This document shows, piece after piece, positions 1 to 7,444 of a stretch of DNA of 64,000 nt (position 1 is the first letter of the stretch; each line of letters begins with the position of its first letter). The position numbers and the translations under genes are program-made. This DNA comes from an uncultured Bacteroidota bacterium. Its GTDB lineage: Bacteria > Bacteroidota > Bacteroidia > Flavobacteriales > Flavobacteriaceae. The notes under the pieces were generated by a model. It had not been told where the DNA came from. It was given only the letters and a program-made list of their open reading frames with translations, and made no database searches. The DNA is taken from positions 4,870 through 68,869 of the forward strand of contig CACEKL010000004.1 in NCBI GenBank assembly GCA_902560025.1, in the 5' to 3' direction.

Positions 1-344
1 TTTTTAAACCACATTCCGTTGTTAAAGATGGATACTTAAATGAAAAATATACTTTAGGTTTTAGTAGAGTATCTTTTTTAGGCTTAAGTGACTTATATGC
101 TCATACTGGAAACAATACTGGATTTTCATCTGCTTTCATATTTGATAAAGATAGAAATTGGGGTATGGTATTCTTCACTAATTCAGAGTCAGGCACTCCA
201 TTTTCATTAAACCTTATGTATGATTTGTTATTAATTGGAACTACTTTGAATAAGATTTTATTTGGTGTAATAATGTTAATGGTTATTGTGAGTATAATTT
301 ATCTTACCAATATGTTTTACAAAAAATCAACGATAAAAGCTTAA
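1..344 (+). CDS. Serine hydrolase (beta-lactamase family), C-terminal fragment
   Basis: The window opens inside this gene; the frame starts at base 3 and ends at the TAA at 342-344. The visible 113 residues contain HTGNNTGF followed by a short beta-hairpin and MVFFTNSESG, which matches the HxGxxxGF block near the C-terminus of class C beta-lactamase-like serine hydrolases. A hydrophobic segment of about 20 residues (LFGVIMLMVIVSIIYL) and a basic tail end the protein, so it is probably membrane anchored at its C-terminus. The Ser-x-x-Lys nucleophile lies outside the window, so activity cannot be judged. Confidence 0.7.
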   Translation, partial: FKPHSVVKDGYLNEKYTLGFSRVSFLGLSDLYAHTGNNTGFSSAFIFDKDRNWGMVFFTNSESGTPFSLNLMYDLLLIGTTLNKILFGVIMLMVIVSIIYLTNMFYKKSTIKA

Positions 345-478
345 TTGAGCCTCTTATTTAAAGGATTTTTGTAGACATAAATTCAACAAACCCCTATAAA
401 CATTGGGCTTTCTCGTTATTCGTTACTTTCTCATATAGGGAAATAAGTTTCTCTATCAATTTTCTTAAATTTAATATT

Positions 479-940
479 ATGAAAAAACTATTATTACTAT
501 CGTTATTATTTATAGGTTGTCAAGAAATATCAAATGATATAATTGTTGACCCAGCTGTTGAGGATATGTATTTAAGGTATAATAAAGCTTGGAGTGATGG
601 AGACTTTGAAACTATTACTAATGAAATCTATAGTGCACCATTCTCCCTATACCTTCAAGATTCAACAATTATTTTAAATTCTTCAGAAGACATTAATAAC
701 TTTCTTATCATGACATTTAATGAATTGGAGAGTAATAATTATGGTTATTCCATTAGGAATTCCTGGGAAAGCTACAAAATAGACGATAACCTTGTAATTG
801 TAGAGCAAAATTTCACAAGGTTTTTAAAAGATAGTACCATTATGGGCCCAGAGGAAAGAACAGCATCATACATATTGAGAAAATCTGAAGGTAAATTTCA
901 AATTAGTGGTATGGTTCCACATACAACAATTGCTGAATAG
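479..940 (+). CDS. NTF2-like (SnoaL/DUF4440-type) lipoprotein
   Basis: This is a 153-residue protein with a lipoprotein signal peptide (lipobox LFIGC, Cys14). After a short linker comes RYNKAWSDGDFETI, the typical first helix of NTF2-like/SnoaL domains, followed by alternating beta-strands that end in ILRKSEGKFQISGMV. NTF2-like domains form a cone-shaped fold that binds small ligands or carries out isomerase or cyclase chemistry; no catalytic residue can be assigned here. It is one of several NTF2-like proteins in the window (others at 2464, 15980, 22225 and probably 41560). Fold assignment is by pattern only. Confidence 0.6.
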   Translation: MKKLLLLSLLFIGCQEISNDIIVDPAVEDMYLRYNKAWSDGDFETITNEIYSAPFSLYLQDSTIILNSSEDINNFLIMTFNELESNNYGYSIRNSWESYKIDDNLVIVEQNFTRFLKDSTIMGPEERTASYILRKSEGKFQISGMVPHTTIAE

Positions 941-961
941 GTTTAGATTAATTAAATCATT

Positions 962-982
962 TAGAAATACGTCGAAACCCCT
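962..982. repeat. 21-bp intergenic repeat, copy 1
   Basis: The core AGAAATACGTCGAAA followed by CCCCT recurs at 3309-3329 with one mismatch in 21 bases. Both copies are intergenic. No function is evident. Confidence 0.5.
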
Positions 983-1009
983 TTTTCTTACAATTTAAAA
1001 AAATTCAAG

Positions 1010-1174
1010 CTATTTCTTATCTCTTGATAAATACATTAAATAGAAAGAAAATAACATAATGCCAAATCCTATATATGCAAATTTTCCTATCAAAAAATCC
1101 CCCATTGCTGTAAATAGACCAATAAAAAAAACTGGATAAGCATATTTAATTGCCCAATTTTTATTGACTTTCAT
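1010..1174 (-). CDS. Small two-helix membrane protein (54 aa)
   Basis: A 54-residue reading frame on the minus strand starts MKVNKNWAIKYAYPVFFIG and contains two hydrophobic stretches separated by GDFLIGKF, ending in a basic tail LSRDKK. It follows the minus-strand lipoprotein gene at 1204 by 29 bases, so the two may be cotranscribed. The positive-inside pattern (basic N-terminus and C-terminus) supports a real membrane protein. No family is recognised. Confidence 0.5.
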   Translation of the reverse strand: MKVNKNWAIKYAYPVFFIGLFTAMGDFLIGKFAYIGFGIMLFSFYLMYLSRDKK

Positions 1175-1203
1175 ACCTACAATTTAGAAAAATTCAAAAT
1201 TAT

Positions 1204-1563
1204 TTAATCAACTACTGTTATTTTTAGACGCTTATTAGGAACAGGCGTATAGGCTTCGCAAACAGCACAAAAATTAGAATTTTTGTTTCCAATTATAAAT
1301 CTAAATGAATCTCCTTCTTTTATATCATCAGGAAAATCACAAACACTCTCTAATGTAAAAACATTATTATACTCAATTTTTGAAAACTCATCTATCCATT
1401 TTTCTTCAATATATTCAGATGGAAAATTAGTATTGTTGACTTCAATTACATAGTTCATACATATACCCTGTTTTACTAGTTTTCCAATGTAAGAAACTCT
1501 AGGTTCCTCAGATTTAGAACAAGAATATAATACAAGGAGAGTAACAAGTATTATTTTTTTCAT
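1204..1563 (-). CDS. Small cysteine-containing lipoprotein, unknown function
   Basis: This is a 119-residue lipoprotein (lipobox VLYSC, Cys15). The mature part reads IGKLVKQGICMNYVIEV, then FTLESVCDF and NFCAVCEAYTP, so there are four further cysteines, including a CxxC pair close to the C-terminus. The pattern could support disulfides or metal binding, but I know no characterised member. It is divergent from the secreted protein gene at 1680, with about 116 bases between the two starts. Confidence 0.65.
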   Translation of the reverse strand: MKKIILVTLLVLYSCSKSEEPRVSYIGKLVKQGICMNYVIEVNNTNFPSEYIEEKWIDEFSKIEYNNVFTLESVCDFPDDIKEGDSFRFIIGNKNSNFCAVCEAYTPVPNKRLKITVVD

Positions 1564-1649
1564 ATAAACAATCTAATATTTTAATATTAATGAAGTGTTA
1601 GTTGAATATTAATTTTCATTAAGCATAGTTATCTAACTAGAAAAATTCA

Positions 1650-1682
1650 TATATTAATAAAAATCTAAAACAATTAACTATG
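1650..1682 (+). promoter_or_regulatory. Conserved promoter-proximal leader of the secreted ABM-like genes
   Basis: TATATT at 1650-1655 is followed 24 bases later by the ATG, and the bases before the ATG read AAATCTAAAACAATTAACT. Nearly the same leader precedes the genes at 2464, 3554 and 25317, and a weaker version precedes 36819 (minus). It may be a -7 region plus 5' leader, or an unusual ribosome-loading sequence. The role is inferred from recurrence only. Confidence 0.4.
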
Positions 1683-2435
1683 AAAAAATTTATTTACACA
1701 TCACTAATGTTAATTTTTACAATTAGTGTTAATAGTCAGGTTCTACAAACTTGGAACTGGTCAGCTAATCAGGGACAATCAGCTGATTTTGAAAAAGCTG
1801 TTTCTGACAAAACAAAAAAGTACAACTCATCAAAAGATGGAGCGCTACTATATACTTTTCAAATAAATTCAGGAAATGAGGTTGGCTCATATTGGAGAAT
1901 TAGAATAGAAGATGAACTAAAGGACTTTGATAAACAGTATCCAGATGGACTAAAAGCAATGTCAAATAATGCTGCTAAATATGGAGCAGTTACTAGCTCA
2001 GCATGGTGGAATATTGTTGAAAATGCCACTCATTGGCCAGAGGGTGATAACAATTGGAAAAAACCTTTAAAGAGGTATTTTGTTTACAACTATGATGGAC
2101 AAAAAGATGCTGATTTTTGGGCATTTAGATATAAAGTTAGAGGTGCAATTATTCAATCAGGAGCTGACATTAATATGACTACTCTTCAGTGTTTTGCTGG
2201 ATGTCAGGGAAATACAGTTATGGTAATATTTAGCCACTCAAATTTTGAGGACCTTCAAAATGATAACAGCACAGAATGGGCTAAGGTTTACGATAAATAC
2301 AACGAAATATATGGAGTGAAGTACGAATCTGATATAGCTGAATTTGAAAGTTCATTAACACTTGGTGGTTTTGGAAGATACTCTGGAACAATGGTGTTTA
2401 AGCCTGAAATGAGTTCTCCACAAAATCTAGATTAA
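1680..2435 (+). CDS. Secreted tandem ABM-like protein, subgroup A
   Basis: This 251-residue protein has a signal peptide ending near VNSQ. The first half contains DKTKKYNSSKDGALLYTFQI, and the second contains DADFWAFRYKVRGAI, then NMTTLQCFAGCQGN and KYNEIYG. The same blocks occur in order in the proteins at 25317 and 36088, so the three are paralogues. The strand-helix-strand rhythm, with a G-rich turn before a helix in each half, suggests two tandem ABM/EthD-type ferredoxin-like modules; that fold call is inference. The Cx3CxG motif is shared with the 25317 protein and could be a disulfide or metal site. The gene at 2464 follows after 28 bases with the same leader. Confidence 0.65.
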   Translation: MKKFIYTSLMLIFTISVNSQVLQTWNWSANQGQSADFEKAVSDKTKKYNSSKDGALLYTFQINSGNEVGSYWRIRIEDELKDFDKQYPDGLKAMSNNAAKYGAVTSSAWWNIVENATHWPEGDNNWKKPLKRYFVYNYDGQKDADFWAFRYKVRGAIIQSGADINMTTLQCFAGCQGNTVMVIFSHSNFEDLQNDNSTEWAKVYDKYNEIYGVKYESDIAEFESSLTLGGFGRYSGTMVFKPEMSSPQNLD

Positions 2436-2463
2436 ATAAGATGAAAATCTAAAACAATCAACT

Positions 2464-2967
2464 ATGAAAAACAGAATTAAACTTTTACAAAATATTTCAA
2501 TTTTTACAATAATTGGATTAATATTTATAAGCTGCCAGACTAATCAAGAAAGTAATCAATTATCTCAAAACTTGAAAACTTATGAAGAGGTATGGTCTAA
2601 ATTTTTTAATGAAAGAGATATGGATGTAATTAACAGTGAATACTTCACAGAAGATGTAACTGTTGTAATACCTGGTGATGATATAGTTGGAATTGAGGGG
2701 CTAAAAAATTATTATGGTAATTATTTAACTGGATTCTCAGATGCAGAGTTTACTTTTGTTGACTTATTTGGTCAAGGTGACAAACTCGTAAAACATTGGA
2801 ATTTCAAAGGAACACACGATGGTAATTTTGCAGGAATACCAGCAACTGGTAAAAAATTAAACCTTTATGGGACAACATTGATTCTTATGGAGAATGGGAA
2901 AATAAAACAAGAACAAGATTTTTTTGATAACCTAGATTTCTTAACACAATTAGGATTAATGGAGTAA
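2464..2967 (+). CDS. SnoaL-like (NTF2 fold) lipoprotein
   Basis: A 167-residue lipoprotein (lipobox IFISC, Cys24). The mature domain has YEEVWSKFFNERDMDVI, YFTEDVTVVIPGDDIVGIEG, and KHWNFKGTHDGNFAGIPATG followed by LYGTTLILMENGKIKQEQDF. This is the classic layout of SnoaL-like polyketide-cyclase/ester-cyclase domains, where the GT(H)xGxFxGIPATGK block is highly characteristic. The gene is read with the ABM-like gene at 1680 and ends in a strong terminator at 2994. The substrate is unknown; a secreted, outer-membrane or periplasmic ligand-handling role with its ABM-like neighbour is inference. Confidence 0.75.
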   Translation: MKNRIKLLQNISIFTIIGLIFISCQTNQESNQLSQNLKTYEEVWSKFFNERDMDVINSEYFTEDVTVVIPGDDIVGIEGLKNYYGNYLTGFSDAEFTFVDLFGQGDKLVKHWNFKGTHDGNFAGIPATGKKLNLYGTTLILMENGKIKQEQDFFDNLDFLTQLGLME

Positions 2968-2993
2968 GATTAAATAGTTTTTGTAAAAATTTT

Positions 2994-3021
2994 AAACCCT
3001 CCAAATATGGAGGGTTTTTTT
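2994..3021 (+). terminator. Rho-independent terminator after the 1680-2967 operon
   Basis: A perfect 10-bp stem (AAACCCTCCA with TGGAGGGTTT) and a 4-base loop are followed by a T run. It lies 27 bases after the stop of the SnoaL-like gene. Confidence 0.9.
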
Positions 3022-3110
3022 ATAACAATTAATTAATTTTTAGATAATAGATTTAAATAATCCTTTAAATAAATTTGATTGCTTTTCATATTAATTAAGA
3101 ATATGACACT

Positions 3111-3131
3111 TGCCCTTTTATAGGGCATTTT
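3111..3131 (+). terminator. Weak terminator-like hairpin
   Basis: TGCCCT pairs with AGGGCA over a 5-base loop, followed by TTTTATTT. The stem is only 6 bp. It could end a short transcript from the 3.0-3.1 kb interval. Confidence 0.4.
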
Positions 3132-3156
3132 ATTTGCGTTCATAGTTTCAATAATT

Positions 3157-3190
3157 AAGCTTCAGTTTGTTGGTACCTGGAGCTTTTTTA
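3157..3190 (+). terminator. Terminator-like hairpin, first of a duplicated pair
   Basis: AAGCTTCAG pairs with CTGGAGCTT (one G-U pair) over an 11-base loop and is followed by a T run. The stem is almost identical to the one at 3274. Confidence 0.55.
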
Positions 3191-3273
3191 ATTTTTTAAT
3201 AATGAATAAATAATATTTAATTAAAACAATCATAATGATGTTCTTTTAATTTTAAATATCTTTTCGATTGGTT

Positions 3274-3304
3274 AAGCTCCAGTTTTTAGTTTCTGGAGCT
3301 TTTT
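3274..3304 (+). terminator. Terminator-like hairpin, second of a duplicated pair
   Basis: AAGCTCCAG pairs perfectly with CTGGAGCTT over a 10-base loop and is followed by TTTT. There is no coding gene between the hairpins at 3157 and 3274, so the about 85-base interval is a candidate small transcript. Confidence 0.55.
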
Positions 3305-3308
3305 CATG

Positions 3309-3329
3309 TAGAAATACGTCGAAATCCCT
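3309..3329. repeat. 21-bp intergenic repeat, copy 2
   Basis: This matches 962-982 in 20 of 21 bases, with core AGAAATACGTCGAAA. It lies just downstream of the hairpin at 3274. Confidence 0.5.
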
Positions 3330-3422
3330 CCTAATCTATTTGTAACTAGTTGATATTAAATATTATAAGCTCAAAAAGATATATTGTATTGGTAAATGAA
3401 AATCAATTACAATTAGTAAAGT

Positions 3423-3500
3423 TTATCCCAAGAAGAAACCAAAAATAAATCCAATAATCACAAGTAGCCACCAATATTTTTTGACCCAATTCATATCCAT
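3423..3500 (-). CDS. 25-aa membrane microprotein, paralogue of the one at 6274
   Basis: The frame begins MDMNWVKKYWWLLVIIGF and ends FGFFLG, a basic-aromatic head followed by one hydrophobic helix. The minus-strand frame at 6274-6351 encodes an almost parallel sequence (MYMNWIKKYW..LVIIGF..GFFFG) of exactly the same length. Conservation of NW(V/I)KKYW and LVIIGF between two separate loci argues that these are expressed proteins rather than chance frames. A second in-frame ATG lies two codons in. Function unknown. Confidence 0.6.
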   Translation of the reverse strand: MDMNWVKKYWWLLVIIGFIFGFFLG

Positions 3501-3528
3501 ATTTCTAATTTAGGAAATTTCATATATT

Positions 3529-3556
3529 GAATGCAATTTAAAAACAATTAACTATG
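3529..3556 (+). promoter_or_regulatory. Conserved leader, copy before 3554
   Basis: A TATATT element starts here and AAAACAATTAACTATG ends at the start codon, the same arrangement as at 1650 with a 25-base interval. Confidence 0.35.
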
Positions 3557-4234
3557 AAAAAATTTTTATTAATTCTATTATTACTTCCAATAACAGCAAT
3601 GTCCCAACAGGGATTTACTAGACTTGAAGTAACTGTGAAACCTGGACATCAAAGTGCAGTTGTAAATTTAGTAGACGATTTCTTTTCTGAAGCAAAATGG
3701 AAAGAAAACAGCGGTATGAATCTTGAAAGACATTGGCAAGGTTCCGAGAGAACTCATAGCATATTATGGTATGGACCTGTTGAAAATAGCGGAAGAGAAG
3801 ATGGTGATATGCAACCCTATGAAAATAATGCATTCTGGTCTAATCTTAGAACTCATTTAGAAGGAACAGGAACTGCATACTCTGGTAGAGTTTTAGCTTG
3901 GAAACAAGGAGCTGAAGATCAAGACAATATTCTTATATATGATATAATTGCTGAGGACCCAGGCTCATTTCTTGATGCCCACAATAAAATTGTTGATCAA
4001 TTATCAAATTCTGTATTTAAAAACAGAACAGTTGGATTTGGAACATACGATATTGGACGCCCAGGAGGAGCAACTCATTGGATAGGAATTTCAGGTACTG
4101 GAAACGGTGATATTCTAAAAATGATAGATGATATTCAAAATAATCACAGCAAAAAGCTAAATCAATATTTTCAAGACAGAGGTAAAGTAACTGACATCAG
4201 AGACTTTAGAATTTCAAATGTAAGAACATATTAA
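3554..4234 (+). CDS. Secreted tandem ABM-like protein, subgroup B
   Basis: A 226-residue protein with a signal peptide ending near AMSQ. It opens with FTRLEVTVKPGHQSAVVNL, a strand-turn-helix typical of ABM-like modules. The second half contains AHNKIVDQLSNS, GATHWIGISGTGN and YFQDRGKVTDIRDF; these blocks match the protein at 31459 (AHDKIVNQLSD, GASHWVSVGAKN, YFNNRGKVEDMRNY), so the two are clear paralogues. The relation to subgroup A (1680, 25317, 36088) rests on size, export and layout. It is a single-gene unit with its own leader and a terminator at 4257. Confidence 0.6.
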   Translation: MKKFLLILLLLPITAMSQQGFTRLEVTVKPGHQSAVVNLVDDFFSEAKWKENSGMNLERHWQGSERTHSILWYGPVENSGREDGDMQPYENNAFWSNLRTHLEGTGTAYSGRVLAWKQGAEDQDNILIYDIIAEDPGSFLDAHNKIVDQLSNSVFKNRTVGFGTYDIGRPGGATHWIGISGTGNGDILKMIDDIQNNHSKKLNQYFQDRGKVTDIRDFRISNVRTY

Positions 4235-4256
4235 TTTAGACTTTATGTCAAAAGAG

Positions 4257-4287
4257 ACACCCACTTGTTTGAGTGGGTGTTTTTTTT
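4257..4287. terminator. Terminator between convergent genes 3554 and 4739
   Basis: ACACCCACT pairs with AGTGGGTGT over a short loop and is followed on the plus strand by eight T residues. It sits 23 bases after the 3554 gene and before the end of the minus-strand gene at 4308. Confidence 0.85.
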
Positions 4288-4307
4288 ATTCAAAATTTAA
4301 TTAAATA

Positions 4308-4739
4308 TTAATTACCTGAGTGCAGTTCATAATATTTGACATCTGCAGTTTCTCCAAGAATATCAACATCCCACATTACAAAATTCATTGCACCATTGCT
4401 AACATCATCAATAAAATAGAACTTAATTAACGCACCATCTCTTTTCCAACTTCCATTTAAAGGTGATGATAAAAGTGTGCCATCATTAAGAATTGTTCTT
4501 GCTTGACCATCTAGGACTCCACTTGTTTTTGAATTATCTCCAGATATAAGTTTCATTGAAACAAAAACTTTACCGTAACCAGTAATATCTCCTTTAAAGC
4601 TCATTTTAGAATAACCATCACCTGGAGTAACAGATTCTATATTAAGAACTCCCCCACCTTGAGGAGAGGATAAATCTTGCGAATAACTCACGAATGTTCC
4701 TATCAATGCAAACGATAGAATAAGTATTATTTTTTTCAT
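4308..4739 (-). CDS. Secreted protein of unknown function (143 aa)
   Basis: A signal peptide (MKKIILILSFALIGTFVSYS) precedes a beta-rich mature part: VLNIESVTPGDGYSKMSFKG, GYGKVFVSMKLISGD, GVLDGQARTILNDGTLLSSP, NGSWKRDGALIKFYFID and MWDVDILGETADVKYYELHSG. The alternating strands and small size suggest a single beta-barrel or lipocalin-like domain, but I cannot name the family. The gene is monocistronic and convergent with 3554. Confidence 0.6.
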   Translation of the reverse strand: MKKIILILSFALIGTFVSYSQDLSSPQGGGVLNIESVTPGDGYSKMSFKGDITGYGKVFVSMKLISGDNSKTSGVLDGQARTILNDGTLLSSPLNGSWKRDGALIKFYFIDDVSNGAMNFVMWDVDILGETADVKYYELHSGN

Positions 4740-4782
4740 TTTTTTTTGAATTAGTGTTAATTATACAAATCTAAAAAAAGTT

Positions 4783-5646
4783 TTATTTTGAAACTCCTAA
4801 ACGCCACATAAGAATTCCTCCAGTTATAAACATCCATATTGAATAGGCTCCAGTTGGAAGACCCATTTCGACATTATTAAGTATAGTTGTGGCTATAACA
4901 AAAGCTAATGTTCCGTTTTGAATTCCACTTTCAATTGTAATTGAAATTTGGCTTTTACCTTTAATACCAAAAAATTTAGCAGTGAAATATCCAAATGCCA
5001 TCGTTGATAAATTTAGAAGCAATGTTGCCAATCCAACTTCTTTCATTGCCTGGACGATTAAATCTTTATTAGCAATCATTACAAGTAAAAAAATAATAAT
5101 AAACAACACTGTTGAGGCTATTCTCATAGGCCTTTCCATTCTTAAGGCAAAGGCTTCATTTTTTTTGCGAATTACCATCCCTATGGAAACAGGGATTACT
5201 GTTATTAATAAAATTTGAAGCATAGTTTGAACTATTGGAAGTTCGATAATAACATCAGTTTCCCCTGTAAAATAAGTAATAGCTTCTGATAAAATAATTG
5301 GAATTGTAAAAACAGTGATTAGACTTGCTAGGGCAGTTAGAGTGACAGAAAGACCAATATTACCTCTTGCAACTTGAGTGATAAGATTGCTGGTGGGGCC
5401 ACCGGGACATAAAGAAAGTATCATAATTCCGATAGCCATAGATGAGTTTAGATCAAATAAAAGGATAATTAAAAAACCAATTAAAGGGAGAAAGATCAGC
5501 TGATTAAAGAGTCCGATAAGAACTTCCTTTGGATAAGTAAAAAGTCTACCAAAATCGCTAACTACAAGAGTTAGACCCATACCAAACATAATAATTGCTA
5601 AAGAAATTGGTAAAAAGATTTGTGTGATAATCGTTGTTACATCCAT
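4783..5646 (-). CDS. Bile acid:sodium symporter (BASS) family transporter
   Basis: A 287-residue integral membrane protein with about nine hydrophobic segments. The core motif LCPGGPTSNLITQVARGNI at roughly residues 79-97 is the hallmark of BASS transporters, and a second conserved stretch, ESGIQNGTLAFVIATT, lies around residues 240-255. Members carry organic anions (bile acids, pyruvate, pantoate) with sodium; the substrate cannot be read here. The gene is one base downstream of the peroxiredoxin-like lipoprotein gene (5648-6244), so the two form an operon. Confidence 0.85.
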   Translation of the reverse strand: MDVTTIITQIFLPISLAIIMFGMGLTLVVSDFGRLFTYPKEVLIGLFNQLIFLPLIGFLIILLFDLNSSMAIGIMILSLCPGGPTSNLITQVARGNIGLSVTLTALASLITVFTIPIILSEAITYFTGETDVIIELPIVQTMLQILLITVIPVSIGMVIRKKNEAFALRMERPMRIASTVLFIIIFLLVMIANKDLIVQAMKEVGLATLLLNLSTMAFGYFTAKFFGIKGKSQISITIESGIQNGTLAFVIATTILNNVEMGLPTGAYSIWMFITGGILMWRLGVSK

Positions 5647-5647
5647 A

Positions 5648-6244
5648 TTATGTTTTAATAGTTTTTAAAACTGATAAAAGCATCTCCCCACTTATTCTTT
5701 CTTTATAGTTTGGGTTAATATATTCGAACTTTATTACTCCTTTTTTGTCAACTATCATTACAGTTGGAGCAGGCATTACTGGGGATGTCTCCCCTTTTTG
5801 ACCTTTGCCAGTTATATATTCTTTCAACGAAGAAGACGTTTTAAATGCAATCCCTATTTCTTTAATGAACTTACCATTAGGATCTGATAGCAATTTGTAT
5901 TTAGTGCTATTATTTTCTATGGTAGATTGTAGGTTTTTATAGTCATCTGGACTTATGGCTACAATTTGATATCCAAGTTCTAATACGTCTTCTTCAATCT
6001 CAACCAAACCAGATAATTGCACATTACAGTATGGACACCATCCTCCTCGGTAAAAAACCAAAACGGTTGGTTTTTCTTCTAGTAGGGCTTTTAGTTGAAC
6101 ATACTCTCCTACTGTATTCTGAAAATTAGCATTCGGCAATGTCTCCCCTACTAAGATTGGTGAAATATCTTCAGCTACAAGTGGAATAGATTGTTGATTA
6201 GAACATCCTGTGATTAGTAGTGTTATTAATAATAGTTTTTTCAT
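5648..6244 (-). CDS. AhpC/TSA-family peroxiredoxin-like lipoprotein
   Basis: A 198-residue lipoprotein (lipobox LLITGC, Cys14). The thioredoxin-fold domain carries VLVFYRGGWCPYC, placing Cys70 and Cys73 in a WCPYC redox motif as in the peroxiredoxin-like 'alkyl hydroperoxide reductase/thiol specific antioxidant' proteins of Bacteroidota. Downstream are ISPDDYKNLQ and SDPNGKFIKEIGIAF, typical of this fold, and TVMIVDKKGVIKFEY. It probably acts as a membrane-anchored thiol peroxidase or disulfide reductase outside the cytoplasm. It is the first gene of an operon with the BASS transporter. Confidence 0.8.
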   Translation of the reverse strand: MKKLLLITLLITGCSNQQSIPLVAEDISPILVGETLPNANFQNTVGEYVQLKALLEEKPTVLVFYRGGWCPYCNVQLSGLVEIEEDVLELGYQIVAISPDDYKNLQSTIENNSTKYKLLSDPNGKFIKEIGIAFKTSSSLKEYITGKGQKGETSPVMPAPTVMIVDKKGVIKFEYINPNYKERISGEMLLSVLKTIKT

Positions 6245-6273
6245 AAATACAATTTATAAAAAAATAAAGCTGT

Positions 6274-6351
6274 TTATCCAAAAAAGAAACCAAGATTAAA
6301 TCCAATAATTACAAGATTTCGCCAATATTTTTTAATCCAATTCATATACAT
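6274..6351 (-). CDS. 25-aa membrane microprotein, paralogue of the one at 3423
   Basis: The frame begins MYMNWIKKYWRNLVIIGF and ends NLGFFFG. It has the same length, head motif (MNW-K-KYW) and single helix as the frame at 3423-3500. It lies between the esterase gene (start at 7348, far upstream) and the peroxiredoxin-like gene, starting 11 bases after the esterase stop, so it may be cotranscribed with the esterase. Confidence 0.6.
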   Translation of the reverse strand: MYMNWIKKYWRNLVIIGFNLGFFFG

Positions 6352-6361
6352 ATATAATAAT

Positions 6362-7348
6362 TTAAAATTGATTAAAAAATTCAAAAACAGTTGAAGCATA
6401 ATCTAATTCTGCAGGATTATTTAAGTCAGGCATTGTGTGTCCCCAATCTTTTACTTCATATCTCCACATTTGATAATCATTTACGCAATCTGAATACTTT
6501 GTTAATGTGTTAATTTGATTTATTTCAATAGTTTCAACAGAACTACATGATGCTTGTTGTGCGTAATATTCAAATATGTCTTTTCTTGAAGTACCAATAA
6601 CAAAGTCATTTTGATCTACAGCACTTTTAGGCCAAAAGTTTAACATAAATGGATTAGTTTTTCCTGATCCATTTCCTTCTCCAAATGCAAAAGGGTCCAT
6701 AATACCATCAAACATTAAAACTGGAAAAATATCATTAGATGGAAAACCACCTGATTCCATTGTTCCACCAATCCATGATGAAACTCCATTAAAATATTCA
6801 GATGCTTTTTGATTTGCTAAAAAAGATGCAACAGCACCCATTGAGATGCCTGACGCAAATGTTTTTGAAGGAAGAATGTCATATTGTTTTTGAATTTTAT
6901 TAGCAAGGGAGGCTATAAATCCAGCATCATCATTATCACATTGCAGAGTGTTAGGATTCTGACACCACCAATTTCCAGCTCCTTTATCAGTTCCTTGGTT
7001 TAAACCGTCGTAATTATTTGGAAGACCCTGGGGATAGACAAGTATATAATTATTTTCATTAGCAAGAGAAATAAACTCAGGATAGGATTGAGCTAAAGCA
7101 CTTACACTACCACCCCACCAATGAAAATGGAATAAAATCTTTGTATCATCATTAATATTATCAGGCTCATATATCCTGTATAATCTTGGTGTATTTTTAT
7201 ATAAAAATAATAAGGATTCACTATCTATAGGATGTGGAATTACATTATTTATGTTATACAATTCTGATAGATCAATTTCCTCATTTTCACTAGTATCAGA
7301 AGTACATGAGAAGAAAGCAAGTATAAAAAGAAAGAAAAATTTTTTCAT
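6362..7348 (-). CDS. PHB depolymerase/feruloyl-esterase-like lipoprotein
   Basis: A 328-residue lipoprotein (lipobox AFFSC, Cys15) with the alpha/beta-hydrolase layout of LpqC/PHB-depolymerase esterases: LFHFHWWGGS (oxyanion strand), YILVYPQG, GNWWCQNP, DDAGFIASLA, and the nucleophile elbow GISMGAV with Ser in GxSxG. The acid is probably in the MFDGIMDPF segment and the histidine in KDWGHTMPD near the C-terminus. A distant relative with the same layout is encoded at 14937-15890. Likely an exported esterase acting on plant or algal esters or polyesters; the substrate is unknown. Confidence 0.8.
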   Translation of the reverse strand: MKKFFFLFILAFFSCTSDTSENEEIDLSELYNINNVIPHPIDSESLLFLYKNTPRLYRIYEPDNINDDTKILFHFHWWGGSVSALAQSYPEFISLANENNYILVYPQGLPNNYDGLNQGTDKGAGNWWCQNPNTLQCDNDDAGFIASLANKIQKQYDILPSKTFASGISMGAVASFLANQKASEYFNGVSSWIGGTMESGGFPSNDIFPVLMFDGIMDPFAFGEGNGSGKTNPFMLNFWPKSAVDQNDFVIGTSRKDIFEYYAQQASCSSVETIEINQINTLTKYSDCVNDYQMWRYEVKDWGHTMPDLNNPAELDYASTVFEFFNQF

Positions 7349-7444
7349 GTTAAGATTGTTAGGTTGAAGGATAAATTTCTAATTTATTAAAATACTAGTC
7401 AAACAATATAACGAAATTAATTATTATCACAGCTAAACGATTTA

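Larger units (their letters stand above)
2968..3422. other. 455-bp stretch without a recognisable protein gene; four hairpins and a repeat copy
   Basis: After the terminator at 2994 there are three more hairpins (3111, 3157, 3274) and copy 2 of the 21-bp repeat (3309). No reading frame of convincing composition is present. Repeated hairpins in otherwise unstructured AT-rich DNA are compatible with one or two short non-coding transcripts, but nothing proves transcription. Confidence 0.5.

Noticed and set aside
345..478. Structured leader before the first NTF2-like gene
   Set aside because: Short inverted bits (CCCCTATA, TATAGGG) are weak and do not form a convincing stem.
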